From positions 1-23,812 of IMG/VR virus record IMGVR_UViG_3300044816_000005: a DNA stretch of 23,812 nt, one strand, 5' to 3'. Made by a program: the position numbers and the translations under genes. Numbering within the stretch: the first letter of the stretch is position 1; each line of letters starts with the position of its first letter. Below are positions 8,501 through 13,888 of the stretch, piece by piece. This DNA comes from a virus. Below the pieces are notes generated by a model. It saw nothing but the letters and a program-made list of their open reading frames with translations, was not told the DNA's origin and made no database searches.

Positions 8501-9820
8501 CGAGAGGCCGCGGTTCATCTTGTCGGCGTAGTCCTGGACGTTGCCCGCCTGCATGGCCTTGTAGAACTTATCGAATCCGGCCGAGCCCTCGACTGCGAAG
8601 TTCAGGACGGCGTTCTTGGCGCGCGCACCAAAAGCGGTCTGCACGGCTTGGCCGAACTGCTGAGGATTGAGCCGGTTCTGGGCAGCGTGCAGTTGATCGA
8701 GCACGACCGGGAAGCCGACGAACTGACCCTTGGCGTCGTACGCCGAGACGCCGAGTTCGGCGAGAGCCGCCTTGGCTGCCTTGGCGGTCGGGTTGAGCCG
8801 CGTGAGCATGTTCTGCAGCGCGGTACCGCCGAGGCTGCCCTGCATGCCGGACTTGGCCAGCTCGACGAGCGCGGCGGCCGTCGTGGTGACGTCCATGCCC
8901 ACGGTCCGAGCGGTCGGGCCTGCGTACTTGAGGCCGTCGAACAGGTCCATCAGCCCGCCACCGGCCGAGTTGGCTGCAGCAGCGAGCACGTTGGCCACAT
9001 GGCCGGCCTGGTCGGCCTTGAGATGGAAGTCGTCGAGGGTGTCGCCCAGCACGCGCGCCGAGTCGGCAGTCTGGACCTGGGCGGCCGAGGCGAGCAGGAG
9101 TGTGGGCCGGGCGGCGGCCATTGCGCGGTCGAGCGAAACGCCGGACTTGACGAGGTCGTCCATGGCGGCCGCGGCGTCGACAGCGGTTGCCTTCGGGATC
9201 GTCAGATCCTTGCCCAGTGCGATCGCCTCGGTGCGCGCCCGGGCCATCTGCTCAGTGGTGCCGTGGCTGGCCGCCTGGACGCCATTGAGGGCGGTGGTCA
9301 GCTCGGCGCCGGACTTGGCGAACTCGAGACCCTTCATGGCGAGCTCGAAGCCGCCGAGCATCAGGCCGAACTTGGCAGCGGTCTCGACCGCGCTCGCAGC
9401 TCGAGACTTGAGCCCGTTGGAGAAGCTGCTATCTGCAGCCGCCTTGTTCGCCGCCTCGATCGATGCGGCGACGGACCTGCTTGAGGTCGCGAGGCGATCG
9501 TTCGCGCGGATAAGAGCGGCCTCGGCGCTGGCGAGCATGCCGGCAGATGCCCCGCCACCTTCGAGAACGGTGTTGTAGCGCTCCTGGGCGGCCACGGCAG
9601 ACAGTTGGGCCGCGCGAAGCTTGCCCGACTGCGCAGCGACGGTCTCAGCCGTCTTGCCTGCACCCTTGAGCGCGGTCTCGCCCTTGACAACCGACTCGCC
9701 CATCTTGGTGGCAGACGCGCCAGTGAGGTCGAGACCGCGCTGCGCGGTTGTGATGCCCCGATCGAACGTGCCCGACTCCAGGCGGAGATACGCGACAAGT
9801 TCACCGACTGACAGGGGCAT
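5534..9820 (-). CDS. Tail tape measure protein, TP901 type (1428 aa)
   Basis: This is the longest gene in the window. ATG at 9818-9820 follows CAGGAG about 11 nt upstream, inside the end of the frameshifted chaperone frame. Residues about 160-400 match the TP901/PhageMin_Tail core (KATAVDAAAAMDDLVKSGVS, GGLMDLFDGLKYAGPTARTV, SLGGTALQNMLTRL). Two hydrophobic helices lie at about 530-553 (VVGTAVLGMWAAYKGYTVV) and 587-605 (SIVLGGLGLALGVAAYAW), as expected for a protein that enters the host membrane during DNA delivery. A Gly-rich linker then gives the common motif GPGTATSDSIPALLSKGEHV near residue 985. The rest is helical, Ala/Lys-rich and coiled-coil-like. At about 0.15 nm per residue the tail would be roughly 0.2 micrometre long (inference). 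It sets tail length and is built with the chaperones encoded just upstream. Confidence 0.95.
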   Translation of the reverse strand: MPLSVGELVAYLRLESGTFDRGITTAQRGLDLTGASATKMGESVVKGETALKGAGKTAETVAAQSGKLRAAQLSAVAAQERYNTVLEGGGASAGMLASAEAALIRANDRLATSSRSVAASIEAANKAAADSSFSNGLKSRAASAVETAAKFGLMLGGFELAMKGLEFAKSGAELTTALNGVQAASHGTTEQMARARTEAIALGKDLTIPKATAVDAAAAMDDLVKSGVSLDRAMAAARPTLLLASAAQVQTADSARVLGDTLDDFHLKADQAGHVANVLAAAANSAGGGLMDLFDGLKYAGPTARTVGMDVTTTAAALVELAKSGMQGSLGGTALQNMLTRLNPTAKAAKAALAELGVSAYDAKGQFVGFPVVLDQLHAAQNRLNPQQFGQAVQTAFGARAKNAVLNFAVEGSAGFDKFYKAMQAGNVQDYADKMNRGLSAAGAQLRKEVTSWAIDIYGKVEPALTAAAFWFGDKLPSAIALVQHTLQPLEQELGSVLVPTFHAAVAVLKLLVGGLGEAGHELDSHRQLITVVGTAVLGMWAAYKGYTVVKTAVAAVSTALEALRNRAELAGESMVALKAGEASISSTSIVLGGLGLALGVAAYAWEKHASQVRQNKAEIESLTQAIISDNGALGGSVRAVLAKQLADKNAYETSLKAGIGQKDLTDAVMAGGHALNAVDEKLRTYQISLLGSGGAANNASRDVGKLRDELIGQNGDLSKAAIAARDQALAIGSTATAADEAAAKVTALETALTYTVDASGNLVQGQAAVGSTVNDTTQAMVKQKTAAELLKDSLDTLNGINISVETSTNAFLDSLDTLGQTIDSNAKSFGDSGKAMAQNTAEGRKNREGLVTIIQAAKDQAQAIADSVAAQTDMTTGLKAGNTQLSKNEDAIRKAAHAAGLSDEAVNALIKSIGKLSTVKANPKVDVDTKAAKDKLDKLLVQIGTVNGKHYQFFVDTTTQGITLPNGPAKAQKAGGGGVDGPGTATSDSIPALLSKGEHVLTADDVQKAGGQSAIYRLRQLIQSGAAKFATGGAAGAIASYTAPTYATKSSGSGSAASNSAAVAAAKALAAARDAIRFSAIQHDLPGLVTAVTGTAKSINSAMSKLINDVHQAALKGLGNDALVGVLGKENKQLQAYANQRAAIAVQVKAQNAQLASLRAASAAEQAKVADKINSEFDIGTAGASSNGFTASASPESIIKELQAKVAATEKFTAQLAILKSKGLDKSQIQILGEEGVTTAGANVNALAGASGDQIKAIDALTAKMNAAAQKAGKQVSGSMYDSGIQTAIGFIKGLSSQDAQVKTAASHLASLVTSQIRKDLGIHSPAKVPMGDGANVGEGFAIGIASKGSAVQAASKSLSNAAVKHLSDAASVVKVGSRSSSASGGLSSRNDNRPTVTNQFTIIQRPNEDGAALATRVGLFVTARSA

Positions 9821-9826
9821 CGCTGG

Positions 9827-10524
9827 TCACGCTCCTGTCGGGGTTTGGTTGTCACGGAACTGCCGGGATAGGCGCGAGTCGATCGAGAGCAGGCCAGCGA
9901 TGCGAACTCGGAGCCAACGGGCGTCGCGAGCGGCCAGGATGCCGCTCGCGACGTCGATTCCCTTGTCTTGCAGATCGTTCTCGATGAGATCCCACTGCTG
10001 GAGCAAGTCGGACCATGTGATGGGGGCGTCGGCTAGGGCTTCTTCCGGGAGCTCGTACCACTCCCAGAGGCCCGTTTCCGGGTCGTAGTCGCCGCACCCG
10101 TACTCGTCCGGATCGATGTCCTGGGCGCCCGGCGCGGCGCCGTCGCTTTTCCCGCCGAGATCCAGATCGCCTCGGCAACCGACTCCTGGCCGAGCTGCCA
10201 GTAGTAGGCCGTGACGCCTGCGTGCTTGAGCTCGGGGCCCGTCACGCCGCCCCTGACCATCACGTCGAAGGCATCGCCGAGTGCGAGCTTGATCAGATCG
10301 AGCTCGCTGATCTCGTCGATCTCGGTGTCACTGGCGGCAAGGACGGCATCGGGGTCGTCGGACAGCTTGGCCGCATCCTCAATGACCTTGGCTGCGCGAG
10401 CCTGGATCTCCTGCAGTCGCAGCCACACCTGAGCGGTGACCGGCCCTACGTTGTAGGACCGGCCACCGATCGGGAGCGTGAGCTTCGGCGAGTCAATGAA
10501 CTCGCGGAGGTCAGCAAGAGCCAT
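9827..10524 (-). CDS. Frameshifted tail assembly chaperone, long form (about 232 aa, G-T type)
   Basis: Ribosomes that start at ATG 10522-10524 and slip by -1 at 10147-10153 read a second frame to TGA at 9827-9829, six bases before the tape measure ATG. The joined product is residues 1-126 of the short form plus 106 new residues. The second-frame part is protein-like: an acidic start (SDGAAPGAQDIDPDEYG), then YDPETGLWEWYELPEEALAD, WSDLLQQWDLIENDLQDKGI and WLRVRIAGLLSIDSRLSRQF. The last segments resemble the C-terminal half of actinophage long chaperones. By analogy with lambda gpGT, the short form coats the tape measure protein and the long form also binds tail tube subunits. The second frame has no good start of its own, which supports expression by frameshift. 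Confidence 0.88.
10033..10524 (-). CDS. Tail assembly chaperone, short form (163 aa, G type)
   Basis: The start at 10522-10524 is chosen because it overlaps the major tail protein stop as TAATG; a longer reading of the frame begins inside that gene and is not protein-like. The product begins MALADLREFIDSPKLTL, carries a conserved-looking core (VTAQVWLRLQEIQARAAKVI, then DEISELDLIKLALGDAFDVM), and ends with a basic Arg/Thr/Ser-rich tail after the slip site. That tail is probably a by-product of reading past the slip site in frame 0. The gene lies between the major tail protein and tape measure genes, the fixed place of tail chaperones in siphoviruses. There is no ribosome site of its own, so coupling to the tail protein gene is likely. 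Confidence 0.9.
   Translation of the reverse strand: MALADLREFIDSPKLTLPIGGRSYNVGPVTAQVWLRLQEIQARAAKVIEDAAKLSDDPDAVLAASDTEIDEISELDLIKLALGDAFDVMVRGGVTGPELKHAGVTAYYWQLGQESVAEAIWISAGKATAPRRAPRTSIRTSTGAATTTRKRASGSGTSSRKKP
10147..10153 (-). promoter_or_regulatory. Programmed -1 frameshift slippery heptamer GGGAAAA
   Basis: In the chaperone reading frame the codons are GCG GGA AAA GCG, giving the XXXYYYZ heptamer G-GGA-AAA. Slipping back one base pairs GGG and AAA, and the next codon is AGC, entering the second frame that is open to 9827. Both the heptamer and its position, about three quarters through the short form, match known G/GT-type tail chaperone frameshift sites. Confidence 0.88.
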
Positions 10525-11258
10525 TACGGCATCGGGTTCGTGATGAGCGTCCGCTGGCCGTTGCCGGTCAGGGTGCAGGTCACGCCGCCGAGGGCAGAGG
10601 TGCTGCCGCCGTCCTCGTTCCACTGGACCTGAGCGAAGCCTTCGTAGGCTTCCGGTCCCTTGTTGCGGTCATACCAGCGGATCCGTACGACGGCAGCGGC
10701 GCCGAACTGATCCTGAGCCGCACGCAGCACTTCCTGGCCGGGGTCGTAGCCGCCGGTCGTGAGGCCCTTCTTGCGGCCCAGCTTGACGACGTTGGACCAC
10801 TTGAGCATGGTCTTGACGTCCGAGCCCCAGCCGTTGGAGTCGTAGTCCGAGTCGTCGACCATGGTGTCGGCGACGGCCGGCTGGAAGTCCATGACGGCGC
10901 GCACCGGGATGTATCCGGTGCCGTCCTGGGCGACGGAACTGTCCACGTCCAGCTTCCACTTGCGGGCCAGCGACGAGACCAGAGTCTCGGGCACCGTGAC
11001 CGCGGTGTAGGTGAACGGGGTGCCGGCCACGGCGATCGCGCTGAGGCTGTCGACGACCCGCACGGGCGAGGTGCCCGCGACGCCGGGCGGCGTCTTGAAG
11101 GTCAGCGACGTCGCGGTCGGGGTACCGACGATGATGGCCAGCTTGGAGCCGACCAGCACGTCCTGGACGAGATCCAGGCCGGTACCGGTGATGACGCACG
11201 AGGTACCGCCCAAGGCGGACCCCGTGGTCGGGGTGTACGAGGTGATGGCAAGAGCCAT
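10524..11258 (-). CDS. Major tail tube protein with N-terminal IPT/TIG-like domain (244 aa)
   Basis: ATG at 11256-11258 with GAGGAGG 8 nt upstream. Residues about 1-88 read as an IPT/TIG immunoglobulin-like domain (ITSYTPTTGSALGGTSCVIT, then VLVGSKLAIIVGTPTATSLT and GTSPVRVVDS). Residues about 90-244 are the tail tube part (LARKWKLDVDSSVAQDGTGY, VRAVMDFQPAV, VVKLGRKKGLTTGGYDPGQE, and the end region IRWYDRNKGPEAYEGFAQVQ). Position between the tail terminator and the chaperones is canonical for the major tail protein. The Ig-like domain is at the N-terminus, whereas extra Ig domains in major tail proteins are more often C-terminal. These domains usually decorate the tail surface and may bind host carbohydrate weakly. 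The first 11 bases of this gene (ATGGCTCTTGC) recur at the start of the next gene. Confidence 0.88.
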   Translation of the reverse strand: MALAITSYTPTTGSALGGTSCVITGTGLDLVQDVLVGSKLAIIVGTPTATSLTFKTPPGVAGTSPVRVVDSLSAIAVAGTPFTYTAVTVPETLVSSLARKWKLDVDSSVAQDGTGYIPVRAVMDFQPAVADTMVDDSDYDSNGWGSDVKTMLKWSNVVKLGRKKGLTTGGYDPGQEVLRAAQDQFGAAAVVRIRWYDRNKGPEAYEGFAQVQWNEDGGSTSALGGVTCTLTGNGQRTLITNPMP

Positions 11259-11278
11259 GACTGCGCCTCCTCAGGCGG

Positions 11279-11710
11279 TTAGTCGGTGCGGTGCCGCGTA
11301 GGCCAGGCGACCTGCGCGTAGTAGTTACTGCTTCGTTCCCACCGCTGATTTGCGTCTTGCGGTAGCGGGAGGCTTGATTGGCGGCTGATCAGCACGACCG
11401 GTGTGCCACCGACCGTGACGTCGCGCAATCCCTCGAGAAGGTCGAAGATTGCGTCATCGCGGCCGTCCACCGTGCGCGGATCCTTGCCGCCCCGAGTCCT
11501 GATCTGCAGTCCGATCGTCGAGTCGTTCAGCTCGGGGTGATCGAATACCGGGTACGGCGTGAGGACGATCAGGTCGTCGGGCGACTCGGGAGTTGCTCGG
11601 ATCGTGATGGCGATCTGCCCGGGGGTGTAGACACCGGTCGGAGTCCAGATCCCGATATTGGCGCCGGCAATCAGCTCGGCGATGCCGGTCACAAACTCGG
11701 TCATCGTCAT
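11279..11710 (-). CDS. Tail terminator protein (143 aa, minor capsid/DUF-type)
   Basis: ATG at 11708-11710 overlaps the upstream stop (ATGA), with GAGG upstream; a second ATG at 11702-11704 is an alternative start two codons later. The protein has the pattern of the phage minor capsid/tail terminator family: an N-terminal helix (EFVTGIAELIAGANIGIWTP), beta strands with TIRATPESPDDLIVLTPYPV, and a late LQIRTRGGKDPRTVDGRDDA segment followed by a helix FDLLEGLRDV. It lies immediately before the major tail protein, the usual place of the hexameric ring that stops tail polymerisation and joins the tail to the head. Identification rests on remembered family style and order. Confidence 0.75.
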   Translation of the reverse strand: MTMTEFVTGIAELIAGANIGIWTPTGVYTPGQIAITIRATPESPDDLIVLTPYPVFDHPELNDSTIGLQIRTRGGKDPRTVDGRDDAIFDLLEGLRDVTVGGTPVVLISRQSSLPLPQDANQRWERSSNYYAQVAWPTRHRTD

Positions 11711-12075
11711 GTGCTGGTGACCTCGCGCATCGCGGCGGCGACTGGCTCGAAGGCCGATTCGCCAGCCTCGAGCATGGTGCGCTCGAGGAACTTGGCCTCG
11801 CCCCGCTCGTGCTTGTAGGTCATATCCTCGTGCTGGATGGCCGCGTAGAACGCGCTGTAGGCGATCGCGACCGCATCCGACTCAGCCTCGATCACCAGCT
11901 CGGCGCGGCCGGTGTCGCGCATGTGAACTTCGTGGCGCGAGTTGGGATCGTAGGGCGCTCGTGCGCTGGAAACGGCGAGAAGCGCCTTGCCGGCTGCGAG
12001 CAGTCCACGCCGGCGTGCTGCCGCGAGCTGGACCTGGGCGGCCGGGTTCATGGTGACCTTGACTTCGACGCCCAT
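11707..12075 (-). CDS. HK97 gp10-like neck protein / tail completion protein (122 aa)
   Basis: ATG at 12073-12075 is chosen because GAGGAGG lies 6 nt upstream; the frame is open further but that part overlaps the previous gene. The start reads MGVEVKVTMNPAAQVQLAAA, followed by a long helix with Arg and Ala (RRRGLLAAGKALLAVSSARA). Then come APYDPNSRHEVHMRDTG, strands with AYSAFYAAIQHEDMTYKHER, and the helix KFLERTMLEAGESAF. A helix, then a beta sheet carrying an 'E.H...' surface loop and a closing 'KFL' helix, is the HK97 gp10-like pattern. Its place between stopper and terminator is standard. It overlaps the terminator start by 4 nt. Confidence 0.8.
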   Translation of the reverse strand: MGVEVKVTMNPAAQVQLAAARRRGLLAAGKALLAVSSARAPYDPNSRHEVHMRDTGRAELVIEAESDAVAIAYSAFYAAIQHEDMTYKHERGEAKFLERTMLEAGESAFEPVAAAMREVTST

Positions 12076-12085
12076 GCGGACCTCC

Positions 12086-12406
12086 TCAGGAGAGATGAAC
12101 CTCGATGTGGTCGAGACCTTCGAGGGATCCGGAATCGAAACGGGCAAGCGTGATCACGCGGGACTCGCGGCCGGATGACGTTGTGACCATGGATCCGAGG
12201 GCGAACAGCGACGCGAGGGTCAACTCGCCAAACACGGTCGAGGTGGATACGACCTCGGTGCCGCTAGCGTCGCGTACGAGCTTGGTGACGTCCTCGACGA
12301 AAACCAGCGCCGGCACGGCGGATGCCCATTGGTCGCCGTAGGCACCGGCACCGAGCTTGGTCTCGACTGCGACCGTGTGGACCCACCACTCATCGAGCTC
12401 GGACAC
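12086..12406 (-). CDS. Head-tail stopper / head closure protein (106 aa)
   Basis: GTG at 12404-12406 with AAAAGGAG 5 nt upstream. The sequence is short and beta-rich with an acidic start (MSELDEWWVHTVAVETKLGA), a strand pair around DQWASAVPALVFVEDVTKLV, and a closing beta region with GSMVTTSSGRESRVITLARF. Size and fold pattern match head-tail stopper proteins, which close the portal after packaging. The adaptor gene should normally sit right before it; here an HNH gene and its leader lie between them. The ribosome site is intact, so the stopper is probably still made. Function comes from size, order and neighbours. Confidence 0.7.
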   Translation of the reverse strand: MSELDEWWVHTVAVETKLGAGAYGDQWASAVPALVFVEDVTKLVRDASGTEVVSTSTVFGELTLASLFALGSMVTTSSGRESRVITLARFDSGSLEGLDHIEVHLS

Positions 12407-12421
12407 GCGAACTCCTTTTAG

Positions 12422-12835
12422 CTAAGCTGCGATCCGGCGTCGAGGGTGAGCGAGGACGTCGCACTTGCGGCAATGTCGGCGACCAAGCTTGTCGACGTAG
12501 GTGTTCGCCTGGGCGAACTCGTGACCATGTGAGCAGTGCGTCTTGCGGCGGTTGTTCTCGCCGACCGTGCCGCGCCTGACGTTCTCCGCGTGCGTCACGG
12601 GCTCAAGGTGCTCGACGTTGACGCACAATCGTGTCCGGCAAAGATGATCGAGCTGAAGCTCGAGCGGTATCTCCTGGACAAGGTGCTCGTATGCCAGGCG
12701 ATGTGCCTGCTGCGTCTTGCCGTCAAGCCAGAACAGCCCGTAGCCACCACGGGAGGCCGCCTGCCAGAGATGGCAACCGTCCGGCTGCGTCTCGACCTTC
12801 GGGAGAAAGCGTTCGACCCAGATAAGCTGATCCAT
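12422..12835 (-). CDS. Free-standing HNH homing-type endonuclease (137 aa)
   Basis: ATG at 12833-12835 follows GGAG by 6 nt; an in-frame TTG four codons earlier is less likely. The HNH_3-type core is at residues about 60-90: LDHLCRTRLCVNVEHLEPVT with Asp63-His64, Asn73, His76 and His82 in the ordered positions of a beta-beta-alpha metal site. Residues 19-50 (DGCHLWQAASRGGYGLFWLD, then AHRLAYEHL) form the lead-in strands of that family. The C-terminus (Cys101, His103, Cys122, Cys125) may bind zinc and help DNA recognition. It is inserted between the adaptor and stopper genes, 15 nt before the stopper start. Such stand-alone HNH genes spread by cutting phages lacking them. The unusual part is the long structured leader at 12836-13041. 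Confidence 0.88.
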   Translation of the reverse strand: MDQLIWVERFLPKVETQPDGCHLWQAASRGGYGLFWLDGKTQQAHRLAYEHLVQEIPLELQLDHLCRTRLCVNVEHLEPVTHAENVRRGTVGENNRRKTHCSHGHEFAQANTYVDKLGRRHCRKCDVLAHPRRRIAA

Positions 12836-12861
12836 GTTCGACTCCAACCAGTCGGGCCACG

Positions 12862-12890
12862 CCCCCGGACGATTGCCATCGTCGCGGGGG
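12862..12890. other. Stable 12-bp hairpin just upstream of the HNH gene
   Basis: CCCCCG-GACGAT (12862-12873), loop TGCC (12874-12877), then ATCGTC (12878-12883), one bulged G, and CGGGGG (12885-12890). On the plus strand the stem is followed by TTTTCC, so it could act as an intrinsic terminator for stray antisense transcription. On the minus strand it forms a hairpin in the HNH leader, ending 26 nt before the ATG, where it could influence translation of the nuclease. Confidence 0.6.
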
Positions 12891-12916
12891 TTTTCCTTGT
12901 TCTGCAGGGGGTGAAG

Positions 12917-13035
12917 CGGGACGGGGCGCAGGACCGCTCATCAGAGAGTGAAAGGCACCCGGCGTGGAACTCTCCGAGCGATCCTTAACGCGGGCCAATG
13001 TCCTTTGCCGGGCGCGAGTTTGACGCCCCGCCCCG
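12917..13035 (-). ncRNA. Predicted structured leader RNA of the HNH gene (novel candidate)
   Basis: In the minus-strand transcript, 13035-13024 pairs with 12928-12917 over 12 bp (CGGGGCGGGGCG with CGCCCCGTCCCG, one G-U pair). Inside this, 12985-12976 pairs with 12939-12930 over 10 bp (AGGATCGCTC with GAGCGGTCCT, one G-U). A three-base bulge (GAT) then leads to 12975-12969 pairing with 12949-12943 (GGAGAGT with ACTCTCT, one G-U). A short CAC/GTG stem closes the tip. The wobbles are legal only on the minus strand, which is the transcribed strand. The region is non-coding on both strands. Pairing was found by eye in GC-rich DNA, so no folding energy is claimed. Confidence 0.45.
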
Positions 13036-13041
13036 AAGTCG

Positions 13042-13551
13042 CTAGCGGGCGCCGAGGATTCGGTAGCGGTTGAGCACGAGCTGCTCGACCACCAACAACT
13101 CACCGGCGGTGGCCGTCTTGGAGTACGTGAACGAGGTGCTGCCCATCGTCTTGGACTGCTTGCCGCTGCTGGCTGTCGGCATGCGCTTGGTGATCGACGC
13201 GAGCACGGAGGGAATCTCGGCGGGCAAGGTGTCCACCGTGTAGCCACCGGAGTAGGTCACACCGACGTTGCGCTGCCCGTAGGGCCACACGTTGCCGCGG
13301 GCCCAGCTATTCCAGACCAAGCAGCCGTTCTCAGACCAATCGCAGTCCATGCCCGGGCCGATCGTCGGCACGGTGACAGTGCCCCAGCGGTCGGTCACGG
13401 ATATGGCGGACACGCCGGTCACGTGCAGCGAGGGCAGCAGCAGCAGATCGTTGCCGGTGCCGTCGAGCTTGATGGTGCGGTCGGTCACGACCTCGGTTGG
13501 ATCCCACCCGCACCAGGCGACCATCGCCGCCTGGGCGAGTGGATCGGTCAT
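13042..13551 (-). CDS. Head-tail adaptor (connector) protein, gp6-like (169 aa)
   Basis: ATG at 13549-13551 lies 2 nt after the previous stop. The N-terminus is helical with aromatic residues (LAQAAMVAWCGWDPTEVVTD). It is followed by a beta segment (TIKLDGTGNDLLLLPSLHVT), WGTVTVPTIGPGMDCDW, and NVGVTYSGGYTVDTLPAEIP, then the helix IPSVLASITKRM. The 'G(Y/F)..LP..I' pattern before the last helix is typical of gp6-like and SPP1 gp15-like adaptors, which bind the portal and recruit the stopper. The order, after capsid genes and before the stopper, agrees. The stop is followed by the structured leader of the HNH gene. Confidence 0.75.
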   Translation of the reverse strand: MTDPLAQAAMVAWCGWDPTEVVTDRTIKLDGTGNDLLLLPSLHVTGVSAISVTDRWGTVTVPTIGPGMDCDWSENGCLVWNSWARGNVWPYGQRNVGVTYSGGYTVDTLPAEIPSVLASITKRMPTASSGKQSKTMGSTSFTYSKTATAGELLVVEQLVLNRYRILGAR

Positions 13552-13553
13552 GA

Positions 13554-13790
13554 CTACTTGGTCTCGACCGTCTTGGACTCCGGGGTGACGACCTTGGTCT
13601 CAGCGTCGTCGATGGACTTGACCTCGACGTAGGCGCCATCCTGGATGGTTTGGATCACCCGGGAGGCGTGCAGCTCGTCGTGGTCGTGCGACCGGAACTC
13701 TTCGGTCTCGCTCGGCCGCGCGATGCCTGCCTCGGTAACCACGGGCGGGGTGTGGTTCTCGTAGTCGTCGGTGCGGTGCTCGTCGGTCAT
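13554..13790 (-). CDS. 78-aa acidic hypothetical protein, head region
   Basis: ATG at 13788-13790 with AAGGAG about 8 nt upstream; the frame is open for another 20 codons but without protein-like content. The product is short, acidic and hydrophilic (MTDEHRTDDYENHTPPVVTE), with a central FRSHDHDELHASRVIQTIQD and a C-terminus of beta-prone and charged residues (AYVEVKSIDDAETKVVTPES). No family is recognised. It lies between the major capsid and adaptor genes, where small unrecognised genes are common in actinophages; a head-completion or capsid-associated role is possible. It follows the long hairpin at 13825-13878. Confidence 0.7.
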   Translation of the reverse strand: MTDEHRTDDYENHTPPVVTEAGIARPSETEEFRSHDHDELHASRVIQTIQDGAYVEVKSIDDAETKVVTPESKTVETK

Positions 13791-13824
13791 GATGCAGCTC
13801 CTTGATCGATGGGATGGACCCTGG

Positions 13825-13878
13825 TGCGCAGTGGCGGGAGGCTCGGCCACGAGGGAAAGCCGGTCCCGCCACTGCGCA
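13825..13878. terminator. Long perfect inverted repeat after the major capsid gene
   Basis: Perfect 15-bp arms TGCGCAGTGGCGGGA (13825-13839) and TCCCGCCACTGCGCA (13864-13878) enclose 24 nt. Inside the loop GGCT can pair with AGCC, and CTCG with CGAG. The hairpin starts 10 nt past the capsid stop on the minus strand and has no T-run, so it may be a partial terminator, an mRNA-stabilising element that raises capsid output, or both. GC-rich hairpins without T-runs are common in actinobacteria. Confidence 0.65.
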
Positions 13879-13888
13879 GATCAGAGGC

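Noticed and set aside
7799-9484. 561-codon plus-strand open frame
   Set aside because: It lies antisense to the tape measure gene; long antisense frames are expected in GC-rich DNA with a strong codon bias, and the product has no recognisable protein character.
9852-10178. Third-frame minus-strand frame across the chaperone region
   Set aside because: Arg/Pro/Ser-rich shadow; the real second frame is the one reached by the -1 slip at 10147-10153.
12830-12850. tRNA T-arm-like sequence GTTCGACTCC
   Set aside because: The flanking bases do not pair into a T-stem and no acceptor or anticodon arm is present.
12422-13041. Group I intron carrying the HNH gene
   Set aside because: The element lies between complete genes and leaves only 15 nt after the HNH stop, so there is no room for the 3' half of an intron core and no split exon to join.
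12422-13041. IscB/OMEGA (HEARO) system
   Set aside because: The HNH protein has 137 residues, with no RuvC-like or PLMP domain, so it cannot be IscB.
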